Positions 40,113-49,107 of a stretch of DNA of 64,000 bases are shown here, piece by piece. A program made the translations under genes and the position numbers. The DNA comes from Streptomyces albireticuli (GTDB lineage: Bacteria > Actinomycetota > Actinomycetes > Streptomycetales > Streptomycetaceae): the NCBI RefSeq assembly GCF_002192455.1, contig NZ_CP021744.1:3130001-3194000 (forward strand). Direction: 5' to 3'. The first letter of the stretch is position 1. Every line of letters starts with the position of its first letter. Under the pieces are notes generated by a model. That model made no database searches, was not told the origin of the DNA, and worked only from the letters and a program-made list of their open reading frames with translations.

Positions 40113-41816
40113 CTACCGCCCCGGCCGAAACCCGTCCCGCACCGCATCGAACACCGGCCGATGCCGCTCCCAATCCGCCTTCGGCCCCGACAGATAGATC
40201 GCGTACTCGCTACCCCCCTCACGCCCGAACCCCAGGTCGATCGCCCGGAAATCCCGCGCGCGCCCCTTGAACTCGAACTCCCAGACCGCCGCCGGCTCCC
40301 CCCGGTACGTGGTCTCCTGCATGCGCCCCCGCTGGTAGCCGTCGACCTTGGTCCGCATCTGCGACTCGACGTCCTTCCAGTGCTGGAGGTGGTCGGGGCT
40401 CGCGAAGCCCAGGACGTTGACCTTGAGGTTCACCAGGCCGGTGCGGTCGATGTAGTCGACCTCCACGGCCGACTTGGCACGGCGGGTCCAGCCGTCCGGG
40501 ACGGGGAAGGAGACGCCGAGCTTCTCCTCCTTGACCAAGTGGTAGCCCTTGGGCACGGGCGGGAGCGGCGTGGTGGACGCCGAGGGCCGCGCCGGTGCCG
40601 GGGAGGCGTCCGGCTTCGGGGCGTCCTTCGCGGGCGCGTCGCGGGCGGTGGTGTCCTCGGTGCCGCCGTCGCGGAGGTAGAGGGCCGCGCCGCCCGCCAG
40701 ACCGGCGACCGCGACGACGGAGACCGCGATCGCGATCCACAGGGACGCGCGCTTGGGGCGGCGTTCGCCGCTGTCGCCCTTACGGTCGCTGGTTGCCTGG
40801 CCCTCACCCTTACGGTCACCCGCGCCGTCGACCGGCACCGGCTCGGGCACGGTGACCGGCTCCGCGGCCGGCGCCACGGGGCGGGGCGCCTCCGCGCGGG
40901 CGTCCCCGAGGTCGCTTCCGGGAGCGGCGTCCGGCGTGCCCACCGGCATCAGCGTCGTCTCCGCCTCCGCCGCCGGCTCCCGCAGGATCTGCTCGGCCAG
41001 CTCGGCCGGGGGCCGCAGGTCCGGCTCCTTGGCGAGGAGGGTCTCGACGAGCCTGGTCAGCGCGCCCGCCCGGCGCGGCGGCTCCAGGGGGTCCATGGCG
41101 ATCGCGTAGGCCGTCTCGACGGCCGTGTCCTTGCGGAACGGCGGCCGGCCCTCCAGCGCCTGGTAGAGGGTCGCGCCGAGGGCCCACAGGTCGGAGGCGG
41201 GGCCGGGCTTGCCGCCCTTGACCCGCTCGGGCGCGATGTAGTCGATCGAGCCGACCATCTCGCCGGTCTTGGTGAGGGTCGAGGTGCCGGTGGACCGGGC
41301 GATGCCGAAGTCGGTGAGGACGACCCGGCCGTCGGCGCCGAGGAGGACGTTGCCCGGCTTCACGTCGCGGTGCAGCACCCCGGCGGCGTGCGCCGCGCGC
41401 AGCGCCGCGATCATCCCGCGCCCGATGCGGGCGGCCTCCTCGGGGGTGACCGTGCCGTCCTGGAGGACGTCGCCGAGCGTCCGGGAGGGCACGTACTCCA
41501 TGACGATGCAGGGCAGCCCCCGGTCGTCGACGACGTCGTGGACGACGACCACGTTGGGGTGGTTGATCCGGGCGGCGGCGCGGGCCTCGCGGCGGGTGCG
41601 CTCGTAGAGCGTGGCGAGCTCGTCCTCGTCCAGGTAGGGCGAGACGTGCAGCTGCTTGAGCGCCACCTGACGGTCGAGCAGCTCGTCCTGGGTGCGCCAG
41701 ACCGTGCCCATGCCGCCGCGGCCGATCCGGTCCAGGAGCCGATAACGCCCGGCTATCAGCCGACCCTGGTCCGGCCACGGCCCCGCCGCCGCGGACCCGG
41801 ACACTGACTCCGTCAC
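40113..41816 (-). CDS. Transmembrane Ser/Thr protein kinase without PASTA domains
   Basis: 567 aa from GTG at 41816, with GGAGG eight bases upstream. Kinase domain about 20-280: IGRGGMGTVW, VALKQL lysine, LHRDVKPGNVLL, LTDFGIARS, Thr-rich activation loop, APE. A Pro/Ala/Glu linker and DRKG repeats, a membrane helix (about 378-400, SLWIAIAVSVVAVAGLAGG) and an extracytoplasmic domain follow (VPKGYHLVKEEKLGVSFPVPDGW... YIDRTGLVNLKVNVLGF). This domain appears to recur in the two kinases at 54.7-58.3 kb. The ligand is unknown. Repeat copy E follows its stop. Confidence 0.92.
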   Translation of the reverse strand: MTESVSGSAAAGPWPDQGRLIAGRYRLLDRIGRGGMGTVWRTQDELLDRQVALKQLHVSPYLDEDELATLYERTRREARAAARINHPNVVVVHDVVDDRGLPCIVMEYVPSRTLGDVLQDGTVTPEEAARIGRGMIAALRAAHAAGVLHRDVKPGNVLLGADGRVVLTDFGIARSTGTSTLTKTGEMVGSIDYIAPERVKGGKPGPASDLWALGATLYQALEGRPPFRKDTAVETAYAIAMDPLEPPRRAGALTRLVETLLAKEPDLRPPAELAEQILREPAAEAETTLMPVGTPDAAPGSDLGDARAEAPRPVAPAAEPVTVPEPVPVDGAGDRKGEGQATSDRKGDSGERRPKRASLWIAIAVSVVAVAGLAGGAALYLRDGGTEDTTARDAPAKDAPKPDASPAPARPSASTTPLPPVPKGYHLVKEEKLGVSFPVPDGWTRRAKSAVEVDYIDRTGLVNLKVNVLGFASPDHLQHWKDVESQMRTKVDGYQRGRMQETTYRGEPAAVWEFEFKGRARDFRAIDLGFGREGGSEYAIYLSGPKADWERHRPVFDAVRDGFRPGR

Positions 41817-41949
41817 CCTGCACCCCTCCGGTTCCCCCGTAAGTGATCGATGCGCCACGATAGCGGGCACCTTCTCAGGGGATATCTCAGGGAACGGCCA
41901 GGGTCGCCAGGTGTGCCGCAAGCGCGTTCCGGTTGACACCATGTCCTGT

Positions 41950-43272
41950 ATGACCGACACACCCACCAGCGAGGACGCGCAACCGGCGGGCGCGGTTCAC
42001 GGCATTCCACCCGAGTCCCGGCCGCCCCTGCGGCGCAGCCGTGACCACAAGGCGGTCGCCGGTGTGTGCGGCGGCGCGGGCCGCTGCTTCGACCTGGACC
42101 CCGTGATCTTCCGGGTGGTGCTGGGCGTCCTCTCGGTCACGGGCGGTCTGGGCCTGATCTTCTACGGGTTCGCCTGGCTGCTGATCCCGCTGGAGGGCGA
42201 GGAGGAGAACGAGGGCCGCCGGCTGCTGTCGGGGCGGGTCGAGGGCCCGGCGCTGACGGCGGTGCTGTGCGCGCTGGTGGGCTGCGGCCTGTTCCTGTCG
42301 ATGCTCAACAACAGCGCGGTGATGTCCTTCGGTCTGCTGCTGACGCTCGCCACGGCGGGCGCCGCGTACTGGTCGCGGCACCGGACGGAGGCGGCGGAGG
42401 AGGAGGACGTCCCGGCCGCGCAGAAGCACGCGCAGAAGCCCAAGACGGCTCCGGCACCGCCCGAGACCCAGGCGCCGCCCGCCCCGGGCGGCCCGTCGTG
42501 GTGGCGGGACCCGATCGTCAAGGACGGCACGACGGGCCCGATGGGCGCGGAGACCGGCTATCTGTGGGGCCCGGACGACGGCCCGTGGGACAGCGGGCCC
42601 GACGCGGGCCGGGCGGCGGTCCGCCGCCCGGTGAAGGCGGCGGTCAGGCCGCTGGGCGGCTGGACGTTCCTGCTGGCCTTCCTCGCGTTCGCGCTGGGCA
42701 CCGGCCTGGCCTGGGACCACCAGCCGCTGGGCACCTGCCTGGAGATCGGTCTGGCGTCGGCCCTGGGCGTCTTCGGGCTCGGCATGGCGGTCAGCTCGCT
42801 CTACGGGCGCACGGGCGGCGGCACCGTCGTGGCGGCCGTGCTGACGGCGGGGCTGCTGTCGGGCGCCGCCGCGCTGCCGAAGTCGGTGAGCACCGACTGG
42901 ACGCGGTCGACGTGGCGCCCGGCGGAGGTCTCGGCGGTGCGCGGGGAGTACCGGGTGGGCAGCGGCGTCGGCGAGCTCGACCTGACGGGCCTGGCCTGGC
43001 CGGAGGACGCCCCGGTCCGCACGGGCGCCGAGGTCGGGGCCGGGCAGCTCAGGGTGGTGCTCCCGGAGGACGTCACCGCGAAGCTCACCATCGACGTCGG
43101 CGTCGGCGACATCCAGCTGCCCGGCGAGGCGACCGACAACATCGACGTGCGGCCCGGCCAGAAGCGGAGCGTGACGCTGGACCCCGTCCCCGGGAAGTCC
43201 TCCCGGGGCACCCTGGAGCTCCGTCTCAAGGCCGGCATCGGACAGGTGGAGGTGACCCGTGAGGCGGCATGA
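41950..43272 (+). CDS. PspC-domain membrane protein with LiaF-like C-terminus
   Basis: 440 aa. ATG at 41950 is chosen; in-frame ATG at 41941 is possible, and neither has a clear ribosome site. TTGACA sits at 41933-41938 but no matching -10 was found. PspC domain about 30-80 (RRSRDHKAVAGVCGGAGRCFDLDP). Two more helix pairs lie at about 90-125 and 235-300. The C-terminal ~110 residues form beta-rich repeats (VGSGVGELDLTGL, VGAGQLRVVLPEDV, VGVGDIQLPG) like LiaF/DUF4097 domains. Together with the nearby PspC kinase this suggests an envelope-stress module. Confidence 0.85.
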   Translation: MTDTPTSEDAQPAGAVHGIPPESRPPLRRSRDHKAVAGVCGGAGRCFDLDPVIFRVVLGVLSVTGGLGLIFYGFAWLLIPLEGEEENEGRRLLSGRVEGPALTAVLCALVGCGLFLSMLNNSAVMSFGLLLTLATAGAAYWSRHRTEAAEEEDVPAAQKHAQKPKTAPAPPETQAPPAPGGPSWWRDPIVKDGTTGPMGAETGYLWGPDDGPWDSGPDAGRAAVRRPVKAAVRPLGGWTFLLAFLAFALGTGLAWDHQPLGTCLEIGLASALGVFGLGMAVSSLYGRTGGGTVVAAVLTAGLLSGAAALPKSVSTDWTRSTWRPAEVSAVRGEYRVGSGVGELDLTGLAWPEDAPVRTGAEVGAGQLRVVLPEDVTAKLTIDVGVGDIQLPGEATDNIDVRPGQKRSVTLDPVPGKSSRGTLELRLKAGIGQVEVTREAA

Positions 43273-43501
43273 CTTCGAACCGGGCAAGCTCGTGGTCGGG
43301 CTGGTGCTGCTGGGCGGCTGCGCCGCCTACCTCGCCGCGGCCCACGGCTCCTGGCACTTCCCGTCCTACGCCCTGCTGCCGGTCCTGGCCGCCGGCTTCT
43401 GCCTGGCGGGCCTGGTGTCCTTCCTGGCGTTCGTGATCCGCCGGGCCCGCGCCCGGGGCGCCGACCCGGACGGACCCGGCGGCCGCCGCCCCCTCGGCTG
43501 A
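43259..43501 (+). CDS. Small two-helix membrane protein, coupled to the PspC gene
   Basis: 80 aa from GTG at 43259, overlapping the end of the PspC gene by 14 bases; GGAGG lies seven bases upstream inside that gene. Two hydrophobic helices (about 10-28 and 36-60) and a basic tail (RRARARGADPDGPGGRR). Likely accessory subunit of the PspC protein. Function unknown. The downstream transpeptidase gene converges 15 bases after its stop, with no clear terminator. Confidence 0.82.
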   Translation: MRRHDFEPGKLVVGLVLLGGCAAYLAAAHGSWHFPSYALLPVLAAGFCLAGLVSFLAFVIRRARARGADPDGPGGRRPLG

Positions 43502-43516
43502 CGGCGGGGGCGGCGC

Positions 43517-44542
43517 TCAGGCGCCCGTACGGATGCCCAGCGCGCTGCCCGCCAGCCACTCCTGCCAGTCGATGTTCCAGTCGCCGTAGCCGTTGCCGAA
43601 GCGGTCCATCGGCTTGGGCTTGGTGCCGCCCACGACCCGCACGACGTCGCCCTTGAGGCTCATCCCGTACAGCCACTTGGCGTTCTCGGTGGACATGCCG
43701 ATGCAGCCGTGGCTGACGTTCTCCTTGCCGAACGACTCGGCGTTGTCCGGGGCCGCGTGCACGTACTCGCCGCTGATCGTCTCGCGCATGCTGTAGTCGT
43801 ACGAGCCGAAGAAGCCGTCGGGGTGGTTGCGCGGGATGCCGATGGAGAGCGAGTCCATGACGACGCGGCCCTCCTTGGCGAGGATCGTCTTGATGCCCTC
43901 GCGGGTGCCGAAGCCCTTCGACTCGTCGCCGCCGCTGATCTCGATGGTGCGCAGGGTCTTGCCGTTGCGCACGACGGTCATCTTGCGGGTCTTGAGGTCC
44001 ACGGTGTTGACCATGGAGTCGCCGACGGTGAAGGAGACCTTGCGGTCGCCGGCGGCGGCCGTGCCGTCGGCGAGCTGAACCCCCGCCAGGCGCGCGTCGA
44101 GGGTCACCTCGGTACCGGCGGGCCAGAACTTCTCGGGCCGGAAGTGGACGCGGGTGTCGCCCTTCGTCTCGTTCCAGTGCCAGGCGCCCGGGACCCGCGG
44201 GGAGGTCGAGACCTTCAGCCGTCCCTCGATGCCGGCCCGCAGCTCGGGCGAGACCTTCTGCTGCTTGAAGACGAGGGCGAGGGGCTGGCCGACGCCGACC
44301 TTCTCGCCGTTCGCCGGGGCTATCTCGGGACGTACGACCCGGGCGGCGCCGGCCAGCGTCTTCGCGGGCGGCGCGGGCTTCTCGACCACGGGCGTGGCGG
44401 AGGGCGACGGCGCGGTGGAGGACGGGGAGGACTTGGCGGCGGGCCGCTCCTCGGCCTCGGCGCCACCCCCGCACGCGGTGACGGCCAGGCCCGTCAGGGC
44501 CACGGCGGCGGACAGCCCGACGCAACGGGAAAGGCGGCGCAT
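43517..44542 (-). CDS. Lipoprotein L,D-transpeptidase (YkuD domain)
   Basis: 341 aa. ATG at 44542 has AGGAG just upstream. Lipoprotein signal with lipobox LAVTAC (Cys about 26). A Ser/Pro/Thr linker, two Ig-like domains (about 65-210, PANGEKVGVGQPLALVF; WPAGTEVTLDARLAGVQLADG) and the YkuD domain follow (about 210-330), with active-site SHGCIGM and upstream histidine in IPRNHPDG. It forms 3-3 peptidoglycan cross-links on the outer membrane face and is the type resistant to most beta-lactams. Single gene. Confidence 0.93.
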   Translation of the reverse strand: MRRLSRCVGLSAAVALTGLAVTACGGGAEAEERPAAKSSPSSTAPSPSATPVVEKPAPPAKTLAGAARVVRPEIAPANGEKVGVGQPLALVFKQQKVSPELRAGIEGRLKVSTSPRVPGAWHWNETKGDTRVHFRPEKFWPAGTEVTLDARLAGVQLADGTAAAGDRKVSFTVGDSMVNTVDLKTRKMTVVRNGKTLRTIEISGGDESKGFGTREGIKTILAKEGRVVMDSLSIGIPRNHPDGFFGSYDYSMRETISGEYVHAAPDNAESFGKENVSHGCIGMSTENAKWLYGMSLKGDVVRVVGGTKPKPMDRFGNGYGDWNIDWQEWLAGSALGIRTGA

Positions 44543-44669
44543 GGTTCTCCTACCGGTGTCTCTTCGGTGTCTCCGCACGCCCCGGCGAGCCCGGGGCGTG
44601 GCGTCGCCGGGACGCGCCCGGCACCGCGGGACGCCCCGCGACGCCCGGGGCCGCGCCGCCGGGACATGA

Positions 44670-44699
44670 CGATGCCGAGGCGGGTATGCCTCGGCATCG
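44670..44699 (-). terminator. Hairpin between class II aldolase and transpeptidase genes
   Basis: 12-bp perfect stem cgatgccgaggc / gcctcggcatcg (44670-44681 with 44688-44699), loop gggtat, about 100 bases past the aldolase stop. Could instead act on the transpeptidase promoter. Confidence 0.6.
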
Positions 44700-44801
44700 A
44701 TCCATCCTAGGTGGCGCATGTGGCGATATAAGAGCCCCGAAAGGACGAGCCACCCCCGCCGACGGGAGGGGTCACCACCCCGCCGGGCTCCCCCTGGCCG
44801 G

Positions 44802-45590
44802 TCAGTCCAGCAGCTCGGGCTCGCTCCGGGTGATCTGCTGGTACAGCGGCTGGTAGTTGATCCACGCGACCAGGTCGTTGCCCAGCTGCTCGCGCGTGTG
44901 CTCCGCGCTCGCCGGGTCGATGAGCACCGGTTTCCCGGCGGCCTTCGCCAGGAGCTGGACCTGGCAGGAACGTTCCATGGTGATGAACCACCACGCCGCC
45001 GCGTCGACCGAGTCGCCCACGGTCAGCAGCCCGTGGTTGCGCAGGATCACGGCCTTGTGCGGGCCGAGCGCGGTCGCGATGCGGCGCCCCTCCTCCTCGT
45101 CCACGACGACGCCGGTGTAGTCGTCGAAGAGCGCGTGGTCCTGGTAGAAGGCGCACACGTCCTGGGTGATCGGCTCCAGCAGCTCCCCCAGCGCGGACAG
45201 GGCCCGCCCGTGGACGGAGTGGCTGTGGGCGGCGGCCACGACGTCCGGCCGGGCCTTGTGGACCTGCGCGTGGATGGCGAACGCCGCCTGGTTGACGTGG
45301 TGGCGGCCCTCGACGACCTGGCCCAGGTGGTTGACCATGATCAGGTCGCTGACGGTGATGTGCTTGAAGGACATCCCGAAGGGGTTGACCCAGAAGCAGT
45401 CCGTGAACTCCGGGTCCCGCGCGGTGATGTGCCCCGCGACACCCTCCTCGAAGCCGAACCGGCCGAAGAGCCGCAGCGCGGCGGCCAGCCGCTCCTTGCG
45501 GTGGCGGCGCTCGTCCTCGGCACTGTCGTGCTTCGGCGGCATGGCGAACGTCAGGCTGTCGGTGGGAACGGGCTCGGGCGTCTGCGACAT
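44802..45590 (-). CDS. Class II aldolase / adducin family protein
   Basis: 262 aa. ATG at 45590 has GAAGGAG seven bases upstream. Zinc-type class II aldolase fold: glycine-rich GRFGFEEGVAGHITARDPE, metal histidines in AAAHSHSVHGRAL and ILRNHGLLTVG, ending WINYQPLYQQITRSEPELLD. Members include fuculose-phosphate aldolase and ribulose-phosphate epimerase; length and lack of pathway neighbours leave the substrate open. Single gene. Confidence 0.88.
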   Translation of the reverse strand: MSQTPEPVPTDSLTFAMPPKHDSAEDERRHRKERLAAALRLFGRFGFEEGVAGHITARDPEFTDCFWVNPFGMSFKHITVSDLIMVNHLGQVVEGRHHVNQAAFAIHAQVHKARPDVVAAAHSHSVHGRALSALGELLEPITQDVCAFYQDHALFDDYTGVVVDEEEGRRIATALGPHKAVILRNHGLLTVGDSVDAAAWWFITMERSCQVQLLAKAAGKPVLIDPASAEHTREQLGNDLVAWINYQPLYQQITRSEPELLD

Positions 45591-45693
45591 GAGGCGGCTC
45601 CTTCGCTGCGCGCGTCCGGTACGCAACGGAAGCTACCTCCGGGTAGGCGCGGGCGACAGGGCCGCGTGCGGCGGAGCTGCTCGGGCGGCCCGT

Positions 45694-45915
45694 GTTGCGC
45701 CTGCGGCGGGCTTGTTCCCCACCCCGCCCCTTCCCGTAACCGGGGGCAAGCCCCCGGGCCCCCGTTCCGCGCTCCGCGCGGTGGCCTCAATCGCCGGCCG
45801 GGCTTGATTTGCCCGGTTCCGGGCGACAAATCAGCCTGTCCGGCGTTTGAGGACCGGGGTCCGGGGCGGAGCCCCGGTTCGGGAAGGAGCGGGGTGGGGC
45901 AAGGCCGCCCGCCCC
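45694..45915. repeat. Interspersed palindromic element, copy F (complete, interrupted core)
   Basis: Arms as in copy E (ccccaccccgccccttcccg / cgggaaggagcggggtgggg). The core is altered: cctcaatcgccggccgggctt, then an inserted gatttgcccggttccgggcgacaa, then atcagcctgtccggcgtttgagga. Its right half encodes the end of the alpha/beta hydrolase gene. Confidence 0.85.
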
Positions 45916-46775
45916 GCATGCTCCAGGATCGCGTCCGCCAGCGGCCGCAGGCACTCACGCGGCAGGGCGTGCCCTATCCCCGGCATCACCACGAGGCGGG
46001 CCCCCGCGACCGCCTGGGCGAGGTGGCGGGCGTGCGGCGGCGGGAAGACGGGCTCGGCGGTGGCTTCGACGACGAGCGTGGGGACGGTGTTCCGGGCCAG
46101 CTCGGCCGTGCGCAGCAGGCCCGAGGCGTCGGCGCGGCGGTGGGCGGTGGTGACGTCGTGGCGGCCGGCGTGCTCGATGTCGCGGCGCTCCCGCTCGCGC
46201 AGCTCCTCCGCGTGGAAGGGCAGCTCGTCGCCGCTGAGCAGCCGCCAGTGCGCCACCCGCCGGTCGAGCTCGGCCTCCGGGCCGTGGTCCGGGGCCGGGC
46301 GCGCCCACATCTCCAGGACGCGCGGGTCGACGCCGGGCAGGTCGGCGGCGGCGGTCTCGGTGCCGTCGGGGGCCGTCAGCGGGCGCTCGCTGAGCGCGCA
46401 GGTGCCGATCAGCGTGGCGCTCAGCAGCCGCTCGGGGTGGTCGGCGAGCAGCAGCTGGGCCAGCAGCCCGCCGAGGGACAGGCCGACGACGTGCGCGCGC
46501 CCGGCGCCGTGGGCGTCCAGGACGGCGAGGGCGTCCGCCGCGAGGTCGGCGACGCGGTACGGCCGCAGCTCGTACGCCCGGGTGGAGCGGCCCGTGTCGC
46601 GGTGGTCGTAGCGGATCACGCGGTGGCGGACGGCGAGGGCGTCGACGAACTCCTCGGGCCAGCCCAGGGCGGAGACGGTGGCGCCCATGATCAGCAGGAG
46701 CGGGGGCGCGTCGGCCGGCCCCCGCGCCTCGGACCAGAGCCGCACACCGGGTGCGATGTCGACGGTTCGCCGCAC
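45831..46775 (-). CDS. Alpha/beta hydrolase with repeat-derived C-terminus
   Basis: 314 aa from GTG at 46775 with GGAGGGG upstream. Core: PLLLIMGATVSALGWPEEFVDALA, VIRYDHRDTGRS, nucleophile GLSLGG, late acid PTLVVEATAEPVFPP and histidine MPGIGHALP. It resembles RdmC/AclC-type esterases and haloperoxidase-like hydrolases; substrate unknown. After EHAGRAAL the last ~20 residues (PHPAPSRTGAPPRTPVLKRR) are read from repeat copy F, which supplies the stop, so the native end seems to be replaced. Confidence 0.85.
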   Translation of the reverse strand: MRRTVDIAPGVRLWSEARGPADAPPLLLIMGATVSALGWPEEFVDALAVRHRVIRYDHRDTGRSTRAYELRPYRVADLAADALAVLDAHGAGRAHVVGLSLGGLLAQLLLADHPERLLSATLIGTCALSERPLTAPDGTETAAADLPGVDPRVLEMWARPAPDHGPEAELDRRVAHWRLLSGDELPFHAEELRERERRDIEHAGRHDVTTAHRRADASGLLRTAELARNTVPTLVVEATAEPVFPPPHARHLAQAVAGARLVVMPGIGHALPRECLRPLADAILEHAGRAALPHPAPSRTGAPPRTPVLKRRTG

Positions 46776-46824
46776 GGCCGTCCCCTCCCACGGGTTCCTG
46801 GATGCCGGTCCCCCGGGGAAACGA

Positions 46825-46863
46825 CCGCGCCGCCTCCCCGTCACGGACGGGAAGGCGGCGCGG
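46825..46863 (-). terminator. Terminator of guaA
   Basis: 18-bp stem with one mismatch (46825-46842 with 46846-46863), loop acg, 22 bases past the guaA stop. Confidence 0.85.
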
Positions 46864-46884
46864 GGGCCGTTCAGCGGGTGGGGA

Positions 46885-48480
46885 CTACTCCCACTCGATG
46901 GTGCCCGGGGGCTTGCTCGTGATGTCGAGGACGACGCGGTTGACGTCGTCGACCTCGTTGGTGATGCGGGTCGAGATCTTGCCCAGCACGTCGTACGGCA
47001 GGCGCGACCAGTCGGCCGTCATGGCGTCCTCGGAGGAGACCGGGCGCAGGACGATCGGGTGGCCGTAGGTGCGGCCGTCGCCCTGGACGCCGACGCTGCG
47101 GACGTCCGCGAGCAGGACGACCGGGCACTGCCAGATCTCGCGGTCGAGACCGGCGGCGGTCAGCTCCTCGCGGGCGATGGCGTCGGCCTCGCGGAGCAGG
47201 TCCAGCCGCTCCTTGGTGACCTCGCCGACGATGCGGATGCCGAGGCCGGGGCCCGGGAAGGGCTGGCGCTGGACGATCTCGTCCGGCAGGCCCAGCTCGG
47301 CGCCGACCATGCGGACCTCGTCCTTGAACAGCTGGCGCAGCGGCTCGACGAGCTCGAACTCCAGGTCCTCGGGGAGGCCGCCCACGTTGTGGTGGGACTT
47401 GATGTTGGCGGTGCCGGTGCCGCCACCGGACTCGACCACGTCGGGGTAGAGCGTGCCCTGGACGAGGAACGCGACGTCCTCGCCCTCGGCACCGGCCTCG
47501 GCCACGATCTCGGCCTGGGCCTGCTCGAAGACGCGGATGAACTCACGGCCGATGATCTTGCGCTTGGTCTCCGGGTCGGAGACGCCGGCGAGGGCGGCCA
47601 GGAAGCGCTCCTGGGCGTCGACGACCTTCAGCTGGACGCCGGTGGCCGCGACGAAGTCCTTCTCGACCTGCTCGGTCTCGCCCTTGCGCATCAGGCCGTG
47701 GTCGACGTACACGCAGGTGAGCTGGTCGCCGATGGCCTTCTGGACGAGGGCCGCGGCGACGGCGGAGTCGACGCCGCCGGACAGACCGCAGATGGCGCGC
47801 TTGGTGCCGACCTGCGCGCGGATCGCGGCGACCTGCTCCTCGATGACGTTGCCGGTGGTCCAGGTGGGCTGGATGCCGGCGCCGCGGTAGAGGAAGTGCT
47901 CCAGGACCTGCTGGCCGTGCGTGGAGTGCATGACCTCGGGGTGGTACTGGACGCCGTAGAGCTTCTTCTCGTCGTTCTCGAAGGCGGCGACGGGGACGAC
48001 GTCCGTGGACGCGGTGACCGTGAAGCCCTCGGGGGCGGCCGAGCAGGCGTCGCCGTGCGACATCCACACCGGCTGCTCGGCGGGGGTGCCCTCGAAGAGG
48101 GTCGAGCCCGGCCGGGAGACGGTCAGGGGCGTACGGCCGTACTCGCGGGCACCGGAGTTGTCGACGGTGCCGCCGAGGGAGGTGGCCATCAGCTGGAAGC
48201 CGTAGCACATGCCGAAGACGGGGACGCCGGCCTCGAACAGGGAGCGGTCCACGGTGGGAGCGCCCTCTTCGTAGACGGACGAGGGGCCGCCGGAGAGGAT
48301 GATCGCCTTGGGCTTCTTCGCGAGCATCTCGGCCACCGGCATGGTGGACGGGACGACCTCGCTGTAGACCCGTGCCTCACGGACGCGGCGGGCGATGAGC
48401 TGGGCGTACTGCGCGCCGAAGTCGACAACGAGCACCGGCTCCGCGGTGTTGTCGTGGGCGGCGGGGGGTGCTGCTGACAC
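46885..48480 (-). CDS. guaA: GMP synthase (glutamine-hydrolysing)
   Basis: 531 aa from GTG at 48480 with GGAAGG eight bases upstream. It converts XMP to GMP. Class I amidotransferase domain: [23 protein letters not shown], catalytic [19 protein letters not shown]-pyrophosphatase loop: [15 protein letters not shown]-terminal dimerisation domain ends [14 protein letters not shown]. Divergent from the aroQ leader, single gene with own terminator. Confidence 0.97.
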   Translation of the reverse strand: MSAAPPAAHDNTAEPVLVVDFGAQYAQLIARRVREARVYSEVVPSTMPVAEMLAKKPKAIILSGGPSSVYEEGAPTVDRSLFEAGVPVFGMCYGFQLMATSLGGTVDNSGAREYGRTPLTVSRPGSTLFEGTPAEQPVWMSHGDACSAAPEGFTVTASTDVVPVAAFENDEKKLYGVQYHPEVMHSTHGQQVLEHFLYRGAGIQPTWTTGNVIEEQVAAIRAQVGTKRAICGLSGGVDSAVAAALVQKAIGDQLTCVYVDHGLMRKGETEQVEKDFVAATGVQLKVVDAQERFLAALAGVSDPETKRKIIGREFIRVFEQAQAEIVAEAGAEGEDVAFLVQGTLYPDVVESGGGTGTANIKSHHNVGGLPEDLEFELVEPLRQLFKDEVRMVGAELGLPDEIVQRQPFPGPGLGIRIVGEVTKERLDLLREADAIAREELTAAGLDREIWQCPVVLLADVRSVGVQGDGRTYGHPIVLRPVSSEDAMTADWSRLPYDVLGKISTRITNEVDDVNRVVLDITSKPPGTIEWE

Positions 48481-48589
48481 GGGTGCGGCCTTCCGGCGGT
48501 GGTGAGGGGAGGGGGTCTCTATTTGTCGATTCTACCGGGGCGCGGGGGCTTGCTTTTGTCTCACCATCCGAACCCGGACCCGCCCGGCC

Positions 48590-48619
48590 TTGGCCGCGGG
48601 GCCGCTCCGGGGCCATACT
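48590..48619 (+). promoter_or_regulatory. Promoter of the aroQ leader
   Basis: TTGGCC (48590-48595), 18 bases, CATACT (48614-48619). The leader ATG at 48627 is seven bases past the -10, so transcription probably starts at or near the ATG (leaderless). Confidence 0.55.
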
Positions 48620-48626
48620 GTCCCCC

Positions 48627-48707
48627 ATGCGCAAGCACCTGACCTACGTCTTTACCTATGGCGACCGGCCCGTCCGGCTGCCATGGTCGTGCTGCTTGAG
48701 CAACTGA
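48627..48707 (+). CDS. Aromatic amino-acid leader peptide (attenuator)
   Basis: 26 codons from ATG 48627 to TGA 48707: starts MRKHLTYVFTYGDRP and ends LPWSCCLSN. It contains Tyr-Val-Phe-Thr-Tyr with codons TAC, TTT and TAT, then a Trp; TTT and TAT are very rare in this genome. A 14-bp terminator with T-run follows 13 bases after the stop. The codon TGCTTG (48693-48698) can pair with CAAGCA inside the leader or with CAAGC just past it. This is the classic design of ribosome-mediated attenuation, fitting control of chorismate mutase by phenylalanine/tyrosine supply. Confidence 0.75.
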   Translation: MRKHLTYVFTYGDRPVRLPWSCCLSN

Positions 48708-48720
48708 CAAGCGACTTCCC

Positions 48721-48762
48721 AGGCGCCCCGGGCCGACAAGGCCCGGGGCGCCTGTCGTTTTT
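48721..48762 (+). terminator. Attenuator terminator before aroQ
   Basis: Perfect 14-bp stem (48721-48734 with 48740-48753), loop gacaa, then gtcgttttt. It stands between the leader peptide and the aroQ start, so it must be read through for expression. Confidence 0.88.
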
Positions 48763-48810
48763 CCCGGACCTTGCCGCTCCGGGGGGCCACGCCCCTTTGG
48801 AGGATCAGAC

Positions 48811-49107
48811 ATGAGCGCACAGAGCACCGTCCTGAAGGCCGACACCGGCGCCCGCACCGACGCGGCCGCGGACGTCATCACCGGCGCGCGGCAGCGGATC
48901 GACGACCTCGACGGCCGGATCATCGGCCTCGTGCAGGAGCGGATGGCCGTCTCGGCGGTGATCCAGCGCGAGCGCATCGGGTCCGGCGGCCGCCGCGTGA
49001 ACCTGTCCCGCGAGATGGAGATCCTCAACCACTACAGCGAGCAGCTGGGCAAGCCGGGCACGGCCCTCGCGATGACGCTCCTGGAGCTGTGCCGGGGCCG
49101 GATCTGA
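48811..49107 (+). CDS. aroQ: Chorismate mutase (AroQ class)
   Basis: 98 aa from ATG at 48811 with TTGGAGGATCAGAC upstream. It rearranges chorismate to prephenate, the entry to phenylalanine and tyrosine. All-helical AroQ motifs: ARQRIDDLDGRIIGLVQERMAVSAVIQRERI (active-site Arg/Lys) and NLSREMEILNHYSEQLG. Length matches free-standing monofunctional enzymes. It lies behind the aromatic attenuator described above. Confidence 0.93.
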   Translation: MSAQSTVLKADTGARTDAAADVITGARQRIDDLDGRIIGLVQERMAVSAVIQRERIGSGGRRVNLSREMEILNHYSEQLGKPGTALAMTLLELCRGRI

